Positions 25,911 to 34,484 of a DNA stretch of 64,000 nt are shown here, piece after piece. The stretch's first letter is position 1, and every line of letters begins with the position of its first letter. The DNA is from Ilumatobacter sp963746265 (GTDB lineage: Bacteria; Actinomycetota; Acidimicrobiia; Acidimicrobiales; Ilumatobacteraceae), in contig CAVVAM010000011.1 in assembly GCA_963746265.1 (NCBI GenBank), forward strand, positions 806,001 to 870,000, read 5' to 3'. The translations under genes and the position numbers were made by a program. The notes below the pieces were generated by a model. It searched no databases, was not told the DNA's origin, and was given only the letters and a program-made list of their open reading frames with translations.

Positions 25911-25912
25911 TC
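25890..25912. terminator. Hairpin spanning the MBL gene stop codon
   Basis: Perfect 10-bp inverted repeat GATCAGATCC / GGATCTGATC with a TCG loop. The TGA stop (25908-25910) lies in the right arm. It sits between two convergent units, so it may end transcription in both directions. There is no T-run. Confidence 0.6.
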
Positions 25913-25924
25913 AGCACACGATCG

Positions 25925-26155
25925 TCACGGGCAGCCGATGCCGTGCAGCGCGGCACAGGGATCACACAGGGCGACACGCCCGTCCGGTGTGTCCCGGGCG
26001 GGCGCAGGCGACAGACCACACGAGCGGCATTCGTCCGGATCAGCGGTGGTGAGGGCGGTGTCGTCGATCACGATCGGCCACGCTATTGCGGATCCCTGTC
26101 CCGTCCGCGCACCACCGGCCCGGTCACGGGGCAGCCCACGCATCGTCCCGGTCAC
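25925..26155 (-). CDS. Small zinc-ribbon-like protein coupled to the carboxylase gene
   Basis: A 76-residue ORF whose GTG start overlaps the carboxyltransferase stop as GTGA, the same coupling used by genuine operons in this window. The C-terminal half has two CxxC pairs (DECRSCGLSP and ALCDPCAALHG), the spacing of a zinc ribbon; a fifth Cys lies near the C-terminus. No catalytic residues are seen. It may be an accessory or regulatory protein of the acyl-CoA carboxylase. The N-terminal half is Arg/Gly-rich and less convincing, so the real start could be later. Confidence 0.5.
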   Translation of the reverse strand: MTGTMRGLPRDRAGGARTGQGSAIAWPIVIDDTALTTADPDECRSCGLSPAPARDTPDGRVALCDPCAALHGIGCP

Positions 26156-27990
26156 CAGGTGTCGATGTTCGGCCTCGAACGCACGCCCGGGTCTCTCGGC
26201 GGCGCCGACTCGAGCAGGGTCGTGATCCAGCGGCGGCTCTCGGCGGGGTCGATGACGTCGTCGATCTCGAAGTACTCGGCGATGCTGAGCGCCTTGCCAC
26301 GCTCGTACAGTCGGTCGACGAGTTCCCGGTACAGCGCATCGCGTGCGGACGGATCGGCGCATGCGTCGAGCTCTTTGCGGTAGCCGAGTTGCACCGCACC
26401 TTCGAGGCCCATGCCGCCGAACTCGCCGGTCGGCCATGCGATGCACGCCAGCGGCGCCTTCGTCGATCCACCCATCATCGCCTGCGCACCCAAGCCGTAC
26501 GATTTTCGCAGCACCAACGACACCATCGGCACGGTCACGTTGGCACCGGTCACGAACAGGCGGCTGCAGTGCCGCACGAGTGCGGTCGCCTCGACATCGG
26601 GCCCGACCATCATCCCCGGGGTGTCGACGAGCGTCACGATCGGAAGACCGTGGGCGTCACACAGCTGCATGAAACGCGCCGCCTTGTCGGAACCGTCGCT
26701 GTCGATCGCGCCGGCCAGGTGCGCCGGGTTGTTGGCGATCACCCCGACAGGTCGGCCCTCGACCCGGGCGAGCGCCGTGATCATGCCCACCCCGAACTCG
26801 CGCCGCAACTCCAGCACGGTACCGGAGTCGAACAGCCGGTCGATCGCCTCCCGCACGTCGTAGCTCCGGAGGCGGTCGACCGGCACGACATCGCGGAGGC
26901 CGGCCTGATCGGCGCAGGCCCAGTCGTCGACGGACCCCTGGAAGTACGAGAGGTACTGCGCAGCCAGCGCCGTCGCATGCTCCTCGTCACGGGCCACGAG
27001 ATCGACCACGCCCGACGATCGCTGCACCCGCATCGGCCCGACCTCGCTGGGTTCGTACGCGCCGAGCCCACCGCCCTCGATCATCGCCGGGCCACCCATC
27101 CCGATGTTCGAGTCCTCGGTGGCGATCACCACGTCACAGCAACCGAGGATCGCGGCGTTGCCGGCGAAGCAGTACCCGGCGTTCACGCCGACCAGGGGCA
27201 CGGTGCCCGACAGTCGGGCGAACCACGTGAACGCCAGGCAGTCGAGACCGGTCACACCCCCCGTGTCGGTGTCGCCCGGGCGCCCGCCACCGCCCTCGGT
27301 GAAGAACACGATGGGCACCGCGAGCTGTTCGGCGAGTTCGAACAGGCGATCCTTCTTCCGGTGGTTGCGGTGACCTTGCGTGCCCGCCAGCACGGTGTAG
27401 TCGTACGACAAGGCGATCACCCGTGCCTCCCGCCCGGGAAATCGATCGCCGTTGACCGTCCCGATGCCGCCGATCATGCCGTCGGCCGGTGTCCGTCGTA
27501 CGAGGTCGTCGTGGGTGCGACGTCTCGACTGCGCGGCGATCACGAGCGGGCCGTACTCGACGAACGACCCGTCGTCGACCAGATCGGCGACGTTCTCCCG
27601 CGCCGTGCGGCGATGCTTCGACCGTCGGCGTTCGACCGCGTCGGGCCGGGCTTCGTCCGTTCCGAGCCGACGCCGGTCGAGGACGTCGGAGAGATCCCGG
27701 CGTTCCCGACCCAGCGGTGCAGCGATCGGTTCTGCGACATCCGACGTCGGGTCCGCCGAGACGGAAGCCGGTTCGAGCTCGAACAACACGTCGCCCGGGT
27801 GCACCGTCGAGCCGATCTCGACGGCGACATCTCGCACGATGCCCGCCGACGGGGCGTCGACATCATGGTGCAGCTTCATCGATTCGACCAGTGCGAGGGT
27901 TGCCCCGGCGAGCACCATCTGACCCTGCCCGATCTCGATCGACACGATCGTCCCGTGGAGCTGCGATCGGACGATGAGCGTGTCGGCCAT
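26152..27990 (-). CDS. Acyl-CoA carboxylase: biotinyl domain fused to carboxyltransferase
   Basis: Biotin-dependent carboxylase component. Residues 1-75 are a biotinyl/lipoyl domain with the attachment Lys in LVESMKLHHDV, and the rest (about 105-612) is a carboxyltransferase of the AccD/PccB/MccB type. The latter shows the acyl-CoA and carboxybiotin loops EGGGGRPGDTD, NAGYCFAGNAAILGCCDVVI and VDTPGMMVGPDVE. In actinobacteria the biotinyl domain normally sits on the biotin-carboxylase chain, so this arrangement is unusual. No biotin carboxylase is in the window. Substrate unknown. The stop is coupled to a small zinc-ribbon ORF. Confidence 0.9.
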   Translation of the reverse strand: MADTLIVRSQLHGTIVSIEIGQGQMVLAGATLALVESMKLHHDVDAPSAGIVRDVAVEIGSTVHPGDVLFELEPASVSADPTSDVAEPIAAPLGRERRDLSDVLDRRRLGTDEARPDAVERRRSKHRRTARENVADLVDDGSFVEYGPLVIAAQSRRRTHDDLVRRTPADGMIGGIGTVNGDRFPGREARVIALSYDYTVLAGTQGHRNHRKKDRLFELAEQLAVPIVFFTEGGGGRPGDTDTGGVTGLDCLAFTWFARLSGTVPLVGVNAGYCFAGNAAILGCCDVVIATEDSNIGMGGPAMIEGGGLGAYEPSEVGPMRVQRSSGVVDLVARDEEHATALAAQYLSYFQGSVDDWACADQAGLRDVVPVDRLRSYDVREAIDRLFDSGTVLELRREFGVGMITALARVEGRPVGVIANNPAHLAGAIDSDGSDKAARFMQLCDAHGLPIVTLVDTPGMMVGPDVEATALVRHCSRLFVTGANVTVPMVSLVLRKSYGLGAQAMMGGSTKAPLACIAWPTGEFGGMGLEGAVQLGYRKELDACADPSARDALYRELVDRLYERGKALSIAEYFEIDDVIDPAESRRWITTLLESAPPRDPGVRSRPNIDTW

Positions 27991-28006
27991 GGGCCGATCC
28001 TTGCAG

Positions 28007-29311
28007 TCAGTCCTGTCCGGGACGACGTTGGAACGCGGTGATCGACTGCTCGCCCATCACCAACTCCGCGGCGACGGCCGCGATCAGTGCCGGCACCACG
28101 AAGTTGGGCTTTCCGGTGGTCTCGGCGACGAACATCACCGCGGCGAGCGGCACGCGGTAGCCGGCACCGAGGAACGCGGCGATGCCGAGCAGGGTGTACA
28201 TCGTGAAGCGCTCGGGATGCACCACCGACGCGACCCCTCGGCCCACGAGGCCACCACCGACGACGAGGGGGATGAACACCCCGCCGACACCGCCACCTGC
28301 GGTCGTCATGGCCGATGCGAGACACCGGATCATGAACACGGCGATCAGCAGCCAGAGCGCGATGTCGCGCTCGATGAACAGCCAGTCGGTCAACACCTCG
28401 TAACCGGCTCCGAGACTCAGGGACAGGCCGGTGAGCTCACGTGAGAGGAGAAACAGGCCGACCATCGAAGCGGAGCTGATGATCAGGCGCGGCGGGAGTG
28501 ATCGCAGCGAGAAGCCCTTGGCGATGCGCATCAGCTTGGCGAACGCCCGGGCGCCGACGGCACAGGTCGCCCCCACGAGGAGGGCACCGAGAAGGTCGAT
28601 GAACTCGAACGACGGAATGTCGAACACGCTGACGGCGAGCAGCGGCGTGGTGTCGCTGAGCGTCACGAACGTCAGGTACCCGGTCGCGCTCGCGACGAGC
28701 GCCGGCAGCAGCATCCGCCTGGCCATGTCGTCGCGATAGGGCACCTCGAGCGCGAAGATCGCCCCGGTCGCCGGCGCCTTGAAGATCGCGGCGACGCCGG
28801 CAGCCGCTCCGGCGACCAACAGCGTGCGGTGATCGCTCCCGCGGAACGGACTCGGGAGCCGGCGCTGGATCATCGAACCGATGGCGGAGCCGCCGTAGAG
28901 CGACGGACCCTCGAGACCCAACGCGCCGCCGGAGCCGAGTGTCGCGATCGAGGCGGCGATCCTCGCCCCGAGGTACCGGGGTCGGAGCCGATAGGCGGGG
29001 TCGTGGAAGGCGCGTAGATACTCGTCGGACGTCGACGGTGACGCTCCCCCGCCGACCCGCAGGATGACGGCGGCGATCACGAGTCCGATCCCGGGTGCGA
29101 TCGCCGCCAACCACAGGGGTGCCGTGAGCACCTGGTGATAGGCATCATCGACGACGTACTCGAATCCGCGGACGGCGAGTCCGGTGATCACCCCGGTGAT
29201 CGCCGCGAGTACGACCACCTCCCGGGACCGCCGCACGAGCTGGCGGAGTTCGTCCCTGCGCACCTCGAACGATTCAGGGCGGAGAGCCCTCACCATTCGT
29301 CGACGCCACAC
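28007..29311 (-). CDS. ClC-family chloride channel/antiporter
   Basis: Integral membrane anion channel or Cl-/H+ antiporter of 434 residues with 10 or more hydrophobic segments. The ClC selectivity motifs are seen: SGGALGLEGPS near 130, where the Glu is the gating glutamate, and GGGVGGVFIPLVVGG near 335; the last part has GAGYRVPLAAVMF. There are no CBS domains at the C-terminus. GTG 29311 lies eight bases after TACACT; ATG 29296 is a later alternative. It is divergent from an MscS gene, consistent with osmotic balance. Confidence 0.88.
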   Translation of the reverse strand: MWRRRMVRALRPESFEVRRDELRQLVRRSREVVVLAAITGVITGLAVRGFEYVVDDAYHQVLTAPLWLAAIAPGIGLVIAAVILRVGGGASPSTSDEYLRAFHDPAYRLRPRYLGARIAASIATLGSGGALGLEGPSLYGGSAIGSMIQRRLPSPFRGSDHRTLLVAGAAAGVAAIFKAPATGAIFALEVPYRDDMARRMLLPALVASATGYLTFVTLSDTTPLLAVSVFDIPSFEFIDLLGALLVGATCAVGARAFAKLMRIAKGFSLRSLPPRLIISSASMVGLFLLSRELTGLSLSLGAGYEVLTDWLFIERDIALWLLIAVFMIRCLASAMTTAGGGVGGVFIPLVVGGGLVGRGVASVVHPERFTMYTLLGIAAFLGAGYRVPLAAVMFVAETTGKPNFVVPALIAAVAAELVMGEQSITAFQRRPGQD

Positions 29312-29319
29312 GCGGGAGC

Positions 29320-29325
29320 AGTGTA
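29320..29325 (-). promoter_or_regulatory. Leaderless -10 (TACACT) for the ClC gene
   Basis: TACACT on the minus strand, eight bases before GTG 29311. Confidence 0.45.
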
Positions 29326-29393
29326 GGACCCAGGAGGCGGTCCGAACGATTGCGACTGCGTCGACGGTCCCAGACGGCACACGTGGGCGCCAC

Positions 29394-29399
29394 TACCGT
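29394..29399 (+). promoter_or_regulatory. Leaderless -10 (TACCGT) for the first MscS gene
   Basis: TACCGT followed by eight bases and GTG at 29408. Confidence 0.5.
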
Positions 29400-29407
29400 C
29401 GAACACC

Positions 29408-30430
29408 GTGGAGATCGTGCGTTCCTCCGAACCGTGCTACGAACAGACCGGAACGCTGTGCCGCTGGGTCTACGACCGCACCGACGGCAACGAGAGCGCC
29501 GCGAATGCCGTGCACTGGTTCGTCGACAAACCGTTGCAGGTCCTCCTCGTCGTCCTGATCGGGTGGATCCTCACACGGGTCGCACGGCGTTGGGTGGCCA
29601 GTGTCGTCACCCGAGTCGTCGCGCCGGAGCGCACCTCGACCGATCGTCTCCAGAGCCTGGGCGTCGAGCTGCCCGGCGCGCTCGCCGCAACCGAACCCGA
29701 CCCCCGGCGCAACAGTCGGGCACGATCGATCTCGACGGTGCTCACCAGCGTCGCGGTCGTCACGATCTGGGTGATCAGCGGGTTGACGATCCTCGGCATC
29801 GTCGGGATCCAACTCGGACCGCTCCTCGCGGGCGCGGGAATCGCCGGCGTCGCGCTCGGGTTCGGAGCGCAGAGTCTCGTCAAGGACTGCATCGCCGGGC
29901 TCTTCATGCTGATCGAGGACCAGTATGGGGTCGGCGACGTGGCCGACCTCGGTGAGGCGACCGGTGTCGTCGAACGGTTCTCGCTGCGCGTCACCGTGCT
30001 CCGATCGGTCGATGGCACCGTCTGGCACGTACCGAACGGTGTCGTGCAGCGGGTCGGGAACCGGAGCCAGCTCTGGTCGGTCGCACTGGTCGACGTCGAC
30101 GTCGCGTACGACACCGATCTCGACCATGCCCGTGTCCTGCTCGAGCGTGCCGCGACCGACGTCTGCGAACGCCCCGAGTTCAGCGAACAGGTCCTCGAGC
30201 CGCCTCGGGTCCTCGGGGTGGAGGCGCTCGCCGCCGACGGGATCTCGATCCGTCTCACGGTCAAGGTCACGCCCGGCTCACAGTGGGAGTTGGAGCGCGC
30301 CCTCCGACAGCACATCAAACAGGTGTTCGACGAGGCATCCATCCAGATCCCGTTTCCGCAGCGGACCGTGTGGATGCGCGTCGACCACGACGAGGTACCG
30401 GCCGCACGACCGACTGGTGAGCCGGGTTGA
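29408..30430 (+). CDS. MscS-type mechanosensitive channel
   Basis: Small-conductance mechanosensitive channel family, relieving turgor on hypo-osmotic shock. The 340-residue protein has transmembrane segments near 43-57 and 110-165. The pore helix TM3 is the Gly/Ala-rich GAGIAGVALGFGAQSLVKDCIAG near 140, followed by the beta domain (EDQYGVGDVADLGEATGVVE, then DGTVWHVPNGVV). The C-terminal vestibule region ends in a short charged tail. The second MscS in the window (43412-44401) shares only the core. GTG start by the leaderless rule. Confidence 0.9.
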   Translation: MEIVRSSEPCYEQTGTLCRWVYDRTDGNESAANAVHWFVDKPLQVLLVVLIGWILTRVARRWVASVVTRVVAPERTSTDRLQSLGVELPGALAATEPDPRRNSRARSISTVLTSVAVVTIWVISGLTILGIVGIQLGPLLAGAGIAGVALGFGAQSLVKDCIAGLFMLIEDQYGVGDVADLGEATGVVERFSLRVTVLRSVDGTVWHVPNGVVQRVGNRSQLWSVALVDVDVAYDTDLDHARVLLERAATDVCERPEFSEQVLEPPRVLGVEALAADGISIRLTVKVTPGSQWELERALRQHIKQVFDEASIQIPFPQRTVWMRVDHDEVPAARPTGEPG

Positions 30431-30460
30431 TCCGCTCACGAAACGAGCGCACCTGACATC

Positions 30461-31972
30461 ATGGCGATCATGTCCCCGGCCACGGCCAGCCAACTCCCCG
30501 TGGCCGCGATCCTCGACCGTCCGTCGACCGGCATGCTCACGGTCGCGATCGTGTTCACCGTGGTCGGGTGGCTGTGCCACCTCTACTTCTACTGGTCGAA
30601 ACGACCTCATCTCCTCGAGCCGGTCGGCACGAGACGGCCCGACCCGATCGACGGTGATCGCATCGAGCCACCTGCGGTCGTTGCGCTCCTGACGAACGAG
30701 TACGACGTGCCCCGCAGCGCCGTGACCGCGACAGCGCTCGATCTCGCAGCCCGCGGATGGATCCGCTTGACCACAGCCGACGGCGAACTCGTGGTCGTGA
30801 CGCGGGGCGCCGGACAGACCGGCGACTCGTTGCTGCCGTTCGAACAGCAGGTTCTGAACCACCTCGCCGCCCGGGCGTTCAACGACGTCACCTCGGCCGG
30901 AACTCTCGCCGCGTCCCATCACCGACTCGACCGCCGGTGGTGGCAGCGGTTCCGGCGATCGGTGGCGGCCCGGACGGAGGAGCTCGGGCTCTCCCATCCG
31001 CGATACACCGCCGTCGAGTTGGCGCCCTCGACCGCGTGTGCTGCGATCGCACTGATCGCGCTCTGGATCTCGATCGGCAGCGGCGACGGCGTCGCGATCT
31101 CGGACTCGTGGCGGTCGCGCACCCTGTGGTTCGTGGTGCTCGGCGTCGTCGCCCTGCTCGTGTGGCGAACGGTCGAACGGGCCACGGGATCGGCCCAGAC
31201 CCCGACCGAGGCCGGACTCGAGCGCACGGCGCGCTGGATGGGTCATCGACGCCGGCTGCAGGCCCGGATCCCCGAGAACGCATCGGTGCTCGGTTCGCCG
31301 GCTCAACAGGTCGCCCTCGCCCACGCCGCGGTGATGGGTGTGTCCGAACACGTGCTCGATCAACTGCCTGCGGCGCCCGAAGACCACCGTCACGCGTGGT
31401 CGGAGGCGGGAGGCACGCCGCACATCGTGGCAGTCAGGTACCCGGTCCGGCCCGGCTACGGGCAGCACCCGCTCCGCGTCCTCCCGGCCGGGTTGATCGT
31501 GTTCCTGCTGTTCCGCTGGTTGGAGGGCTTCTTCGGCCGGGTCGCCGATGGCGAAGCGCTCGAGTCGTTGCTCGAACGGGTACCGGGCCAGATCGATCTG
31601 ATCGAACGGCTCGCCGAGGTGCTGTCGGTGTTGTGCTGGATCCCGATCGTCTGGGGCGTGTGGGCGATGATCGCCGGCGCCGTCGATTCCGTCGCCACCC
31701 GTGAGCGGGTGGGGGCGATCGTGCGTGCCCGACGGCCCTCCGAGGTCGTGCCGCCGCTCCTGGCGAGTGTGGTCAAGCCGTTCGCAGAACGCGATCGGTT
31801 CTCGACGTACCTCGCCGTCGACGACGGCAAACGGCCGCTCGTCACGGCCTGGCTGGCGAGCGAACGCAGCGCCGCCCCCCAGGGTGCGCAAGCCCGTGTG
31901 CGTGCCACGCCGCTCCTGGGGTACGTGCGGTCGTCCGAGCCGATCGGCACGGCGACTCGGACCGACTCATGA
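30461..31972 (+). CDS. DUF2207-like membrane protein
   Basis: A 503-residue membrane protein with hydrophobic segments near 25-43, 185-202, 214-230, 332-348 and 386-404. The block EPPAVVALLTNEYDVPRSAV, then ATALDLAARGWI, then LLPFEQQVLNHL matches the C-terminal part of DUF2207 proteins, but the usual N-terminal sandwich domain and signal peptide are missing. Two-component or catalytic motifs are not visible. Function unknown. It follows the MscS gene by 30 bases and may be co-transcribed. Confidence 0.75.
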   Translation: MAIMSPATASQLPVAAILDRPSTGMLTVAIVFTVVGWLCHLYFYWSKRPHLLEPVGTRRPDPIDGDRIEPPAVVALLTNEYDVPRSAVTATALDLAARGWIRLTTADGELVVVTRGAGQTGDSLLPFEQQVLNHLAARAFNDVTSAGTLAASHHRLDRRWWQRFRRSVAARTEELGLSHPRYTAVELAPSTACAAIALIALWISIGSGDGVAISDSWRSRTLWFVVLGVVALLVWRTVERATGSAQTPTEAGLERTARWMGHRRRLQARIPENASVLGSPAQQVALAHAAVMGVSEHVLDQLPAAPEDHRHAWSEAGGTPHIVAVRYPVRPGYGQHPLRVLPAGLIVFLLFRWLEGFFGRVADGEALESLLERVPGQIDLIERLAEVLSVLCWIPIVWGVWAMIAGAVDSVATRERVGAIVRARRPSEVVPPLLASVVKPFAERDRFSTYLAVDDGKRPLVTAWLASERSAAPQGAQARVRATPLLGYVRSSEPIGTATRTDS

Positions 31973-31975
31973 GGG

Positions 31976-32905
31976 TCAGACCGTCGACACGCCGCGGACG
32001 CGGAGCGCGAGCGAGTACAGCGATGTGTTCGCGGCCATGTACAGCGTGCGCCGGTCGGCGCCCCCGAAGACCACGTTGGCGCACACCTCGGGCAGGCGGA
32101 TCGTGCCGAGCAGCGTGCCGTCGGGGTGATAGCAGTGCACGCCCTGCTGGCCGCTCGTCCAGATCCGACCGTCCGCGTCGAGTCGGAATCCGTCGAACAC
32201 CCCCTCGGGGCAGGTCGCGAAGACCTCACCGCCCCCGCGGACACGACCCTCTGCGACGTCGTATCTGCGGATGTGTCGAGGGCCGCTCTCGACGTGGCTG
32301 ATGCCGGTATCGGACACGTAGAGCGACCCCTCGTCGGGTGAGAAGGCCAAGCCGTTGGGCCGAACCATGTCGGTGATCTCGGGCGTGACCGCCGCAGTCA
32401 CGCCGTCGACGCGGTAGACGTTGCTCGATCCGATCTCGCTGTCGGCACGATGGCCTTCGGCGTCGCTGTCGATCCCGTAGGTCGGATCGGTGAACCAGAT
32501 CGAGTCGTCGCTCGCGACGACCACGTCGTTCGGGCTGTTGAACCGCATGCCGGCGAATCGGTCGGCCACGATCCGCCGTGACCCGTCGACGGTCAGGCGC
32601 ACCACCGAACGCGTGCCGTGTTCGCAGACGACGACGCTTCCCTGCCGGTCGATGGTGTGACCGTTGCAGAAGTTGGCGGGTTGGTCGGCCACCGTGACGC
32701 GTCCGGTCGGTACGACGAGACGCATCCGACGGTTGTTGCGCACGTCGCTCCAGAGCACCACGTCGTCGTCCGCCACATACACCGGCCCTTCCGACCAGGT
32801 ACAGCCATCGGCGAGATGGTGGAGCAGCGCGCCCTGATCGATCAGCGGGCGTAGCCGGTCGTCGGCGACGTCGATGATCGGTGCGGTCGGCGGTCGCGTC
32901 GGCAT
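31976..32905 (-). CDS. SMP-30/gluconolactonase family protein
   Basis: Six-bladed beta-propeller lactonase or esterase. In the 309-residue protein the repeated blades and family blocks are present: WSEGPVYVADDDVVLWSD near 36, FNSPNDVVVASDDSIWFTDP near 123 with the metal-binding Asn, and RPNGLAFSPDEGSLYVSDT near 184. Likely reaction: opening a sugar or other lactone with a divalent metal. The start is ATG 32905; the frame is open for another 48 codons that overlap the promoter of the divergent thrH gene. Convergent with the DUF2207-like gene. Confidence 0.88.
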   Translation of the reverse strand: MPTRPPTAPIIDVADDRLRPLIDQGALLHHLADGCTWSEGPVYVADDDVVLWSDVRNNRRMRLVVPTGRVTVADQPANFCNGHTIDRQGSVVVCEHGTRSVVRLTVDGSRRIVADRFAGMRFNSPNDVVVASDDSIWFTDPTYGIDSDAEGHRADSEIGSSNVYRVDGVTAAVTPEITDMVRPNGLAFSPDEGSLYVSDTGISHVESGPRHIRRYDVAEGRVRGGGEVFATCPEGVFDGFRLDADGRIWTSGQQGVHCYHPDGTLLGTIRLPEVCANVVFGGADRRTLYMAANTSLYSLALRVRGVSTV

Positions 32906-32960
32906 GCTGCATTGTCCCAGGCGTTGACGCTGCGAGGGCACGGTCGTCCAGACTGGGTGG

Positions 32961-33572
32961 ATGCCGAACGCGCAGACCGTCGTCACGCTCGACATGGAGG
33001 GCGTGCTCGTGCCCGAGATCTGGATCGCGGTCGCCGACCGAACCGGCATCGACGCGCTGCGCCGGACGACCCGCGACGAGCCCGACTACGACGTGCTCAT
33101 GCGGTATCGACTCGACGTCCTCGCCGAGCACGGGCTGACGATGCCGTTGATCGCCGACGTGATCGCCGGCCTCGAACCCCTCCCGGGCGCCCGTGACTTC
33201 CTCGACGAGCTCCGGCGCCGCACCCAGGTCATCGTGTTGAGCGACACGTTCGAGCAGTTTGCCGCCCCGCTGATGCCGCACCTCGGCATGCCGACGGTGT
33301 TCTGCCATCGGCTCGTGATCGACGGCGACCGCATCGTCGACTACCGCCTCCGCCAGCACGACCAGAAGCGTCACGCCGTCGAGGCACTGCGTGGCCTCAA
33401 TTACCGCGTGATCGCAGCCGGCGACTCGTACAACGACACGTCGATGCTCGGCGCCGCCGACCGTGGCTTCCTGTTCAAGTCGCCGGGGAACGTGCGTGCC
33501 GAGTTCCCGTGGCTCACGGCGGTCGACGAGTTCGACGAGTTGCTCGCGTTGATCGTCGCCGAACTCGGCTGA
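32961..33572 (+). CDS. thrH: ThrH-type phosphoserine/homoserine phosphatase
   Basis: HAD-superfamily phosphatase close to Pseudomonas ThrH, which dephosphorylates phosphoserine and can transfer the phosphate to homoserine. The 203-residue protein has motif I as LDMEGVLVPEIWIAVAD, the ThrH block TTRDEPDYDVLMRYRL, motif II VIVLSDTFEQF, and motifs III/IV HDQKR and VIAAGDSYNDTSML. Length and blocks match ThrH rather than SerB. A TTGACG (-35-like) and CAGACT lie upstream, with CAGACT six bases from the ATG. Confidence 0.9.
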   Translation: MPNAQTVVTLDMEGVLVPEIWIAVADRTGIDALRRTTRDEPDYDVLMRYRLDVLAEHGLTMPLIADVIAGLEPLPGARDFLDELRRRTQVIVLSDTFEQFAAPLMPHLGMPTVFCHRLVIDGDRIVDYRLRQHDQKRHAVEALRGLNYRVIAAGDSYNDTSMLGAADRGFLFKSPGNVRAEFPWLTAVDEFDELLALIVAELG

Positions 33573-33574
33573 CG

Positions 33575-33580
33575 TAGCAT
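33575..33580 (+). promoter_or_regulatory. Leaderless -10 (TAGCAT) for the dehalogenase gene
   Basis: TAGCAT followed by six bases and ATG 33587, in the 14-base gap after thrH. The gene may therefore have its own transcript. Confidence 0.45.
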
Positions 33581-33586
33581 CGCACG

Positions 33587-34459
33587 ATGGGCTCCCAGTC
33601 ACTCGACAAGCAGTTCGCGACGGTCAACGGCAAGCAGATGGCCTACCACGACTCGGGTTCTGGAGATCCGATCGTGTTCCTGCACGGCAACCCGACCTCG
33701 TCGTACCTCTGGCGCGACATCGTCCGCGAGCTGAACGGTTCGTACCGGTGTGTCGCCCCCGATCTGATCGGTATGGGCGACAGCGAGGCGACGAGCGACG
33801 AAGGGCCCGAGGCGTACCGATTCGTCGACCATCGTCGATACCTGGACCCGCTGCTCGATGCGCTGGATCTCGGCGACCGGGTCACGCTGGCGATTCACGA
33901 CTGGGGGTCGGCGCTCGGGTTCGACTGGGCCAACCGCCACCGAGACCGAGTGGCCGGCATCGCGTACATGGAAGCGATCGTGCGGCCGTTGTCGTGGGAC
34001 GAGTGGCCCGAAGCGGCGACGCCGATCTTCCGGGCCTTCCGGAGCCCGGCCGGCGAGGAGATGATCCTCGACAAGAACGTGTTCGTCGAACGAGTCCTGC
34101 CGGGGTCGATCATCCGCGATCTCACCGACGATGAGATGGCCGAGTACCGTCGCCCGTTCGCGAATGCCGGGGAACGCCGCCGACCGACGCTCACGTGGCC
34201 CCGGGAGATACCGATCGACGGCGAGCCGGCCGACGTGACCGAGATCGTGCGGTCGTACGCCGACTGGCTCGCCGGTTCCGACCTTCCCAAGTTGTTCGTG
34301 AACGCCGACCCAGGAGCGATCCTGATCGGTCCGCAGCGCGAGTTCTGCCGCACGTGGCCGAACCAGACCGAGGTCACGGTACGGGGGAACCACTTCCTCC
34401 AGGAGGACAGCCCCGTGGAGATCGCACGGGCGATCGCCGGCTGGCGATCGGGCTTCTGA
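33587..34459 (+). CDS. Haloalkane dehalogenase
   Basis: Alpha/beta hydrolase that hydrolyses C-halogen bonds of haloalkanes. The 290-residue protein matches the DhaA/LinB branch: the halide-binding Asn in FLHGNPTSSYLWRDI near 34, the nucleophile Asp in AIHDWGSALGFDWA near 104 with the second halide Trp, the EAIVRP strand, and the catalytic His in VRGNHFLQEDSP near 271. The whole family signature is intact, so dehalogenase activity is plausible, though the natural substrate is unknown. Confidence 0.9.
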   Translation: MGSQSLDKQFATVNGKQMAYHDSGSGDPIVFLHGNPTSSYLWRDIVRELNGSYRCVAPDLIGMGDSEATSDEGPEAYRFVDHRRYLDPLLDALDLGDRVTLAIHDWGSALGFDWANRHRDRVAGIAYMEAIVRPLSWDEWPEAATPIFRAFRSPAGEEMILDKNVFVERVLPGSIIRDLTDDEMAEYRRPFANAGERRRPTLTWPREIPIDGEPADVTEIVRSYADWLAGSDLPKLFVNADPGAILIGPQREFCRTWPNQTEVTVRGNHFLQEDSPVEIARAIAGWRSGF

Positions 34460-34484
34460 ACGCCGGAGCTGCGAAACTGCGACC

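Noticed and set aside
26086..28041. 651-codon open frame on the plus strand
   Set aside because: Antisense to the intact biotinyl-carboxyltransferase gene; composition is shadow-like.
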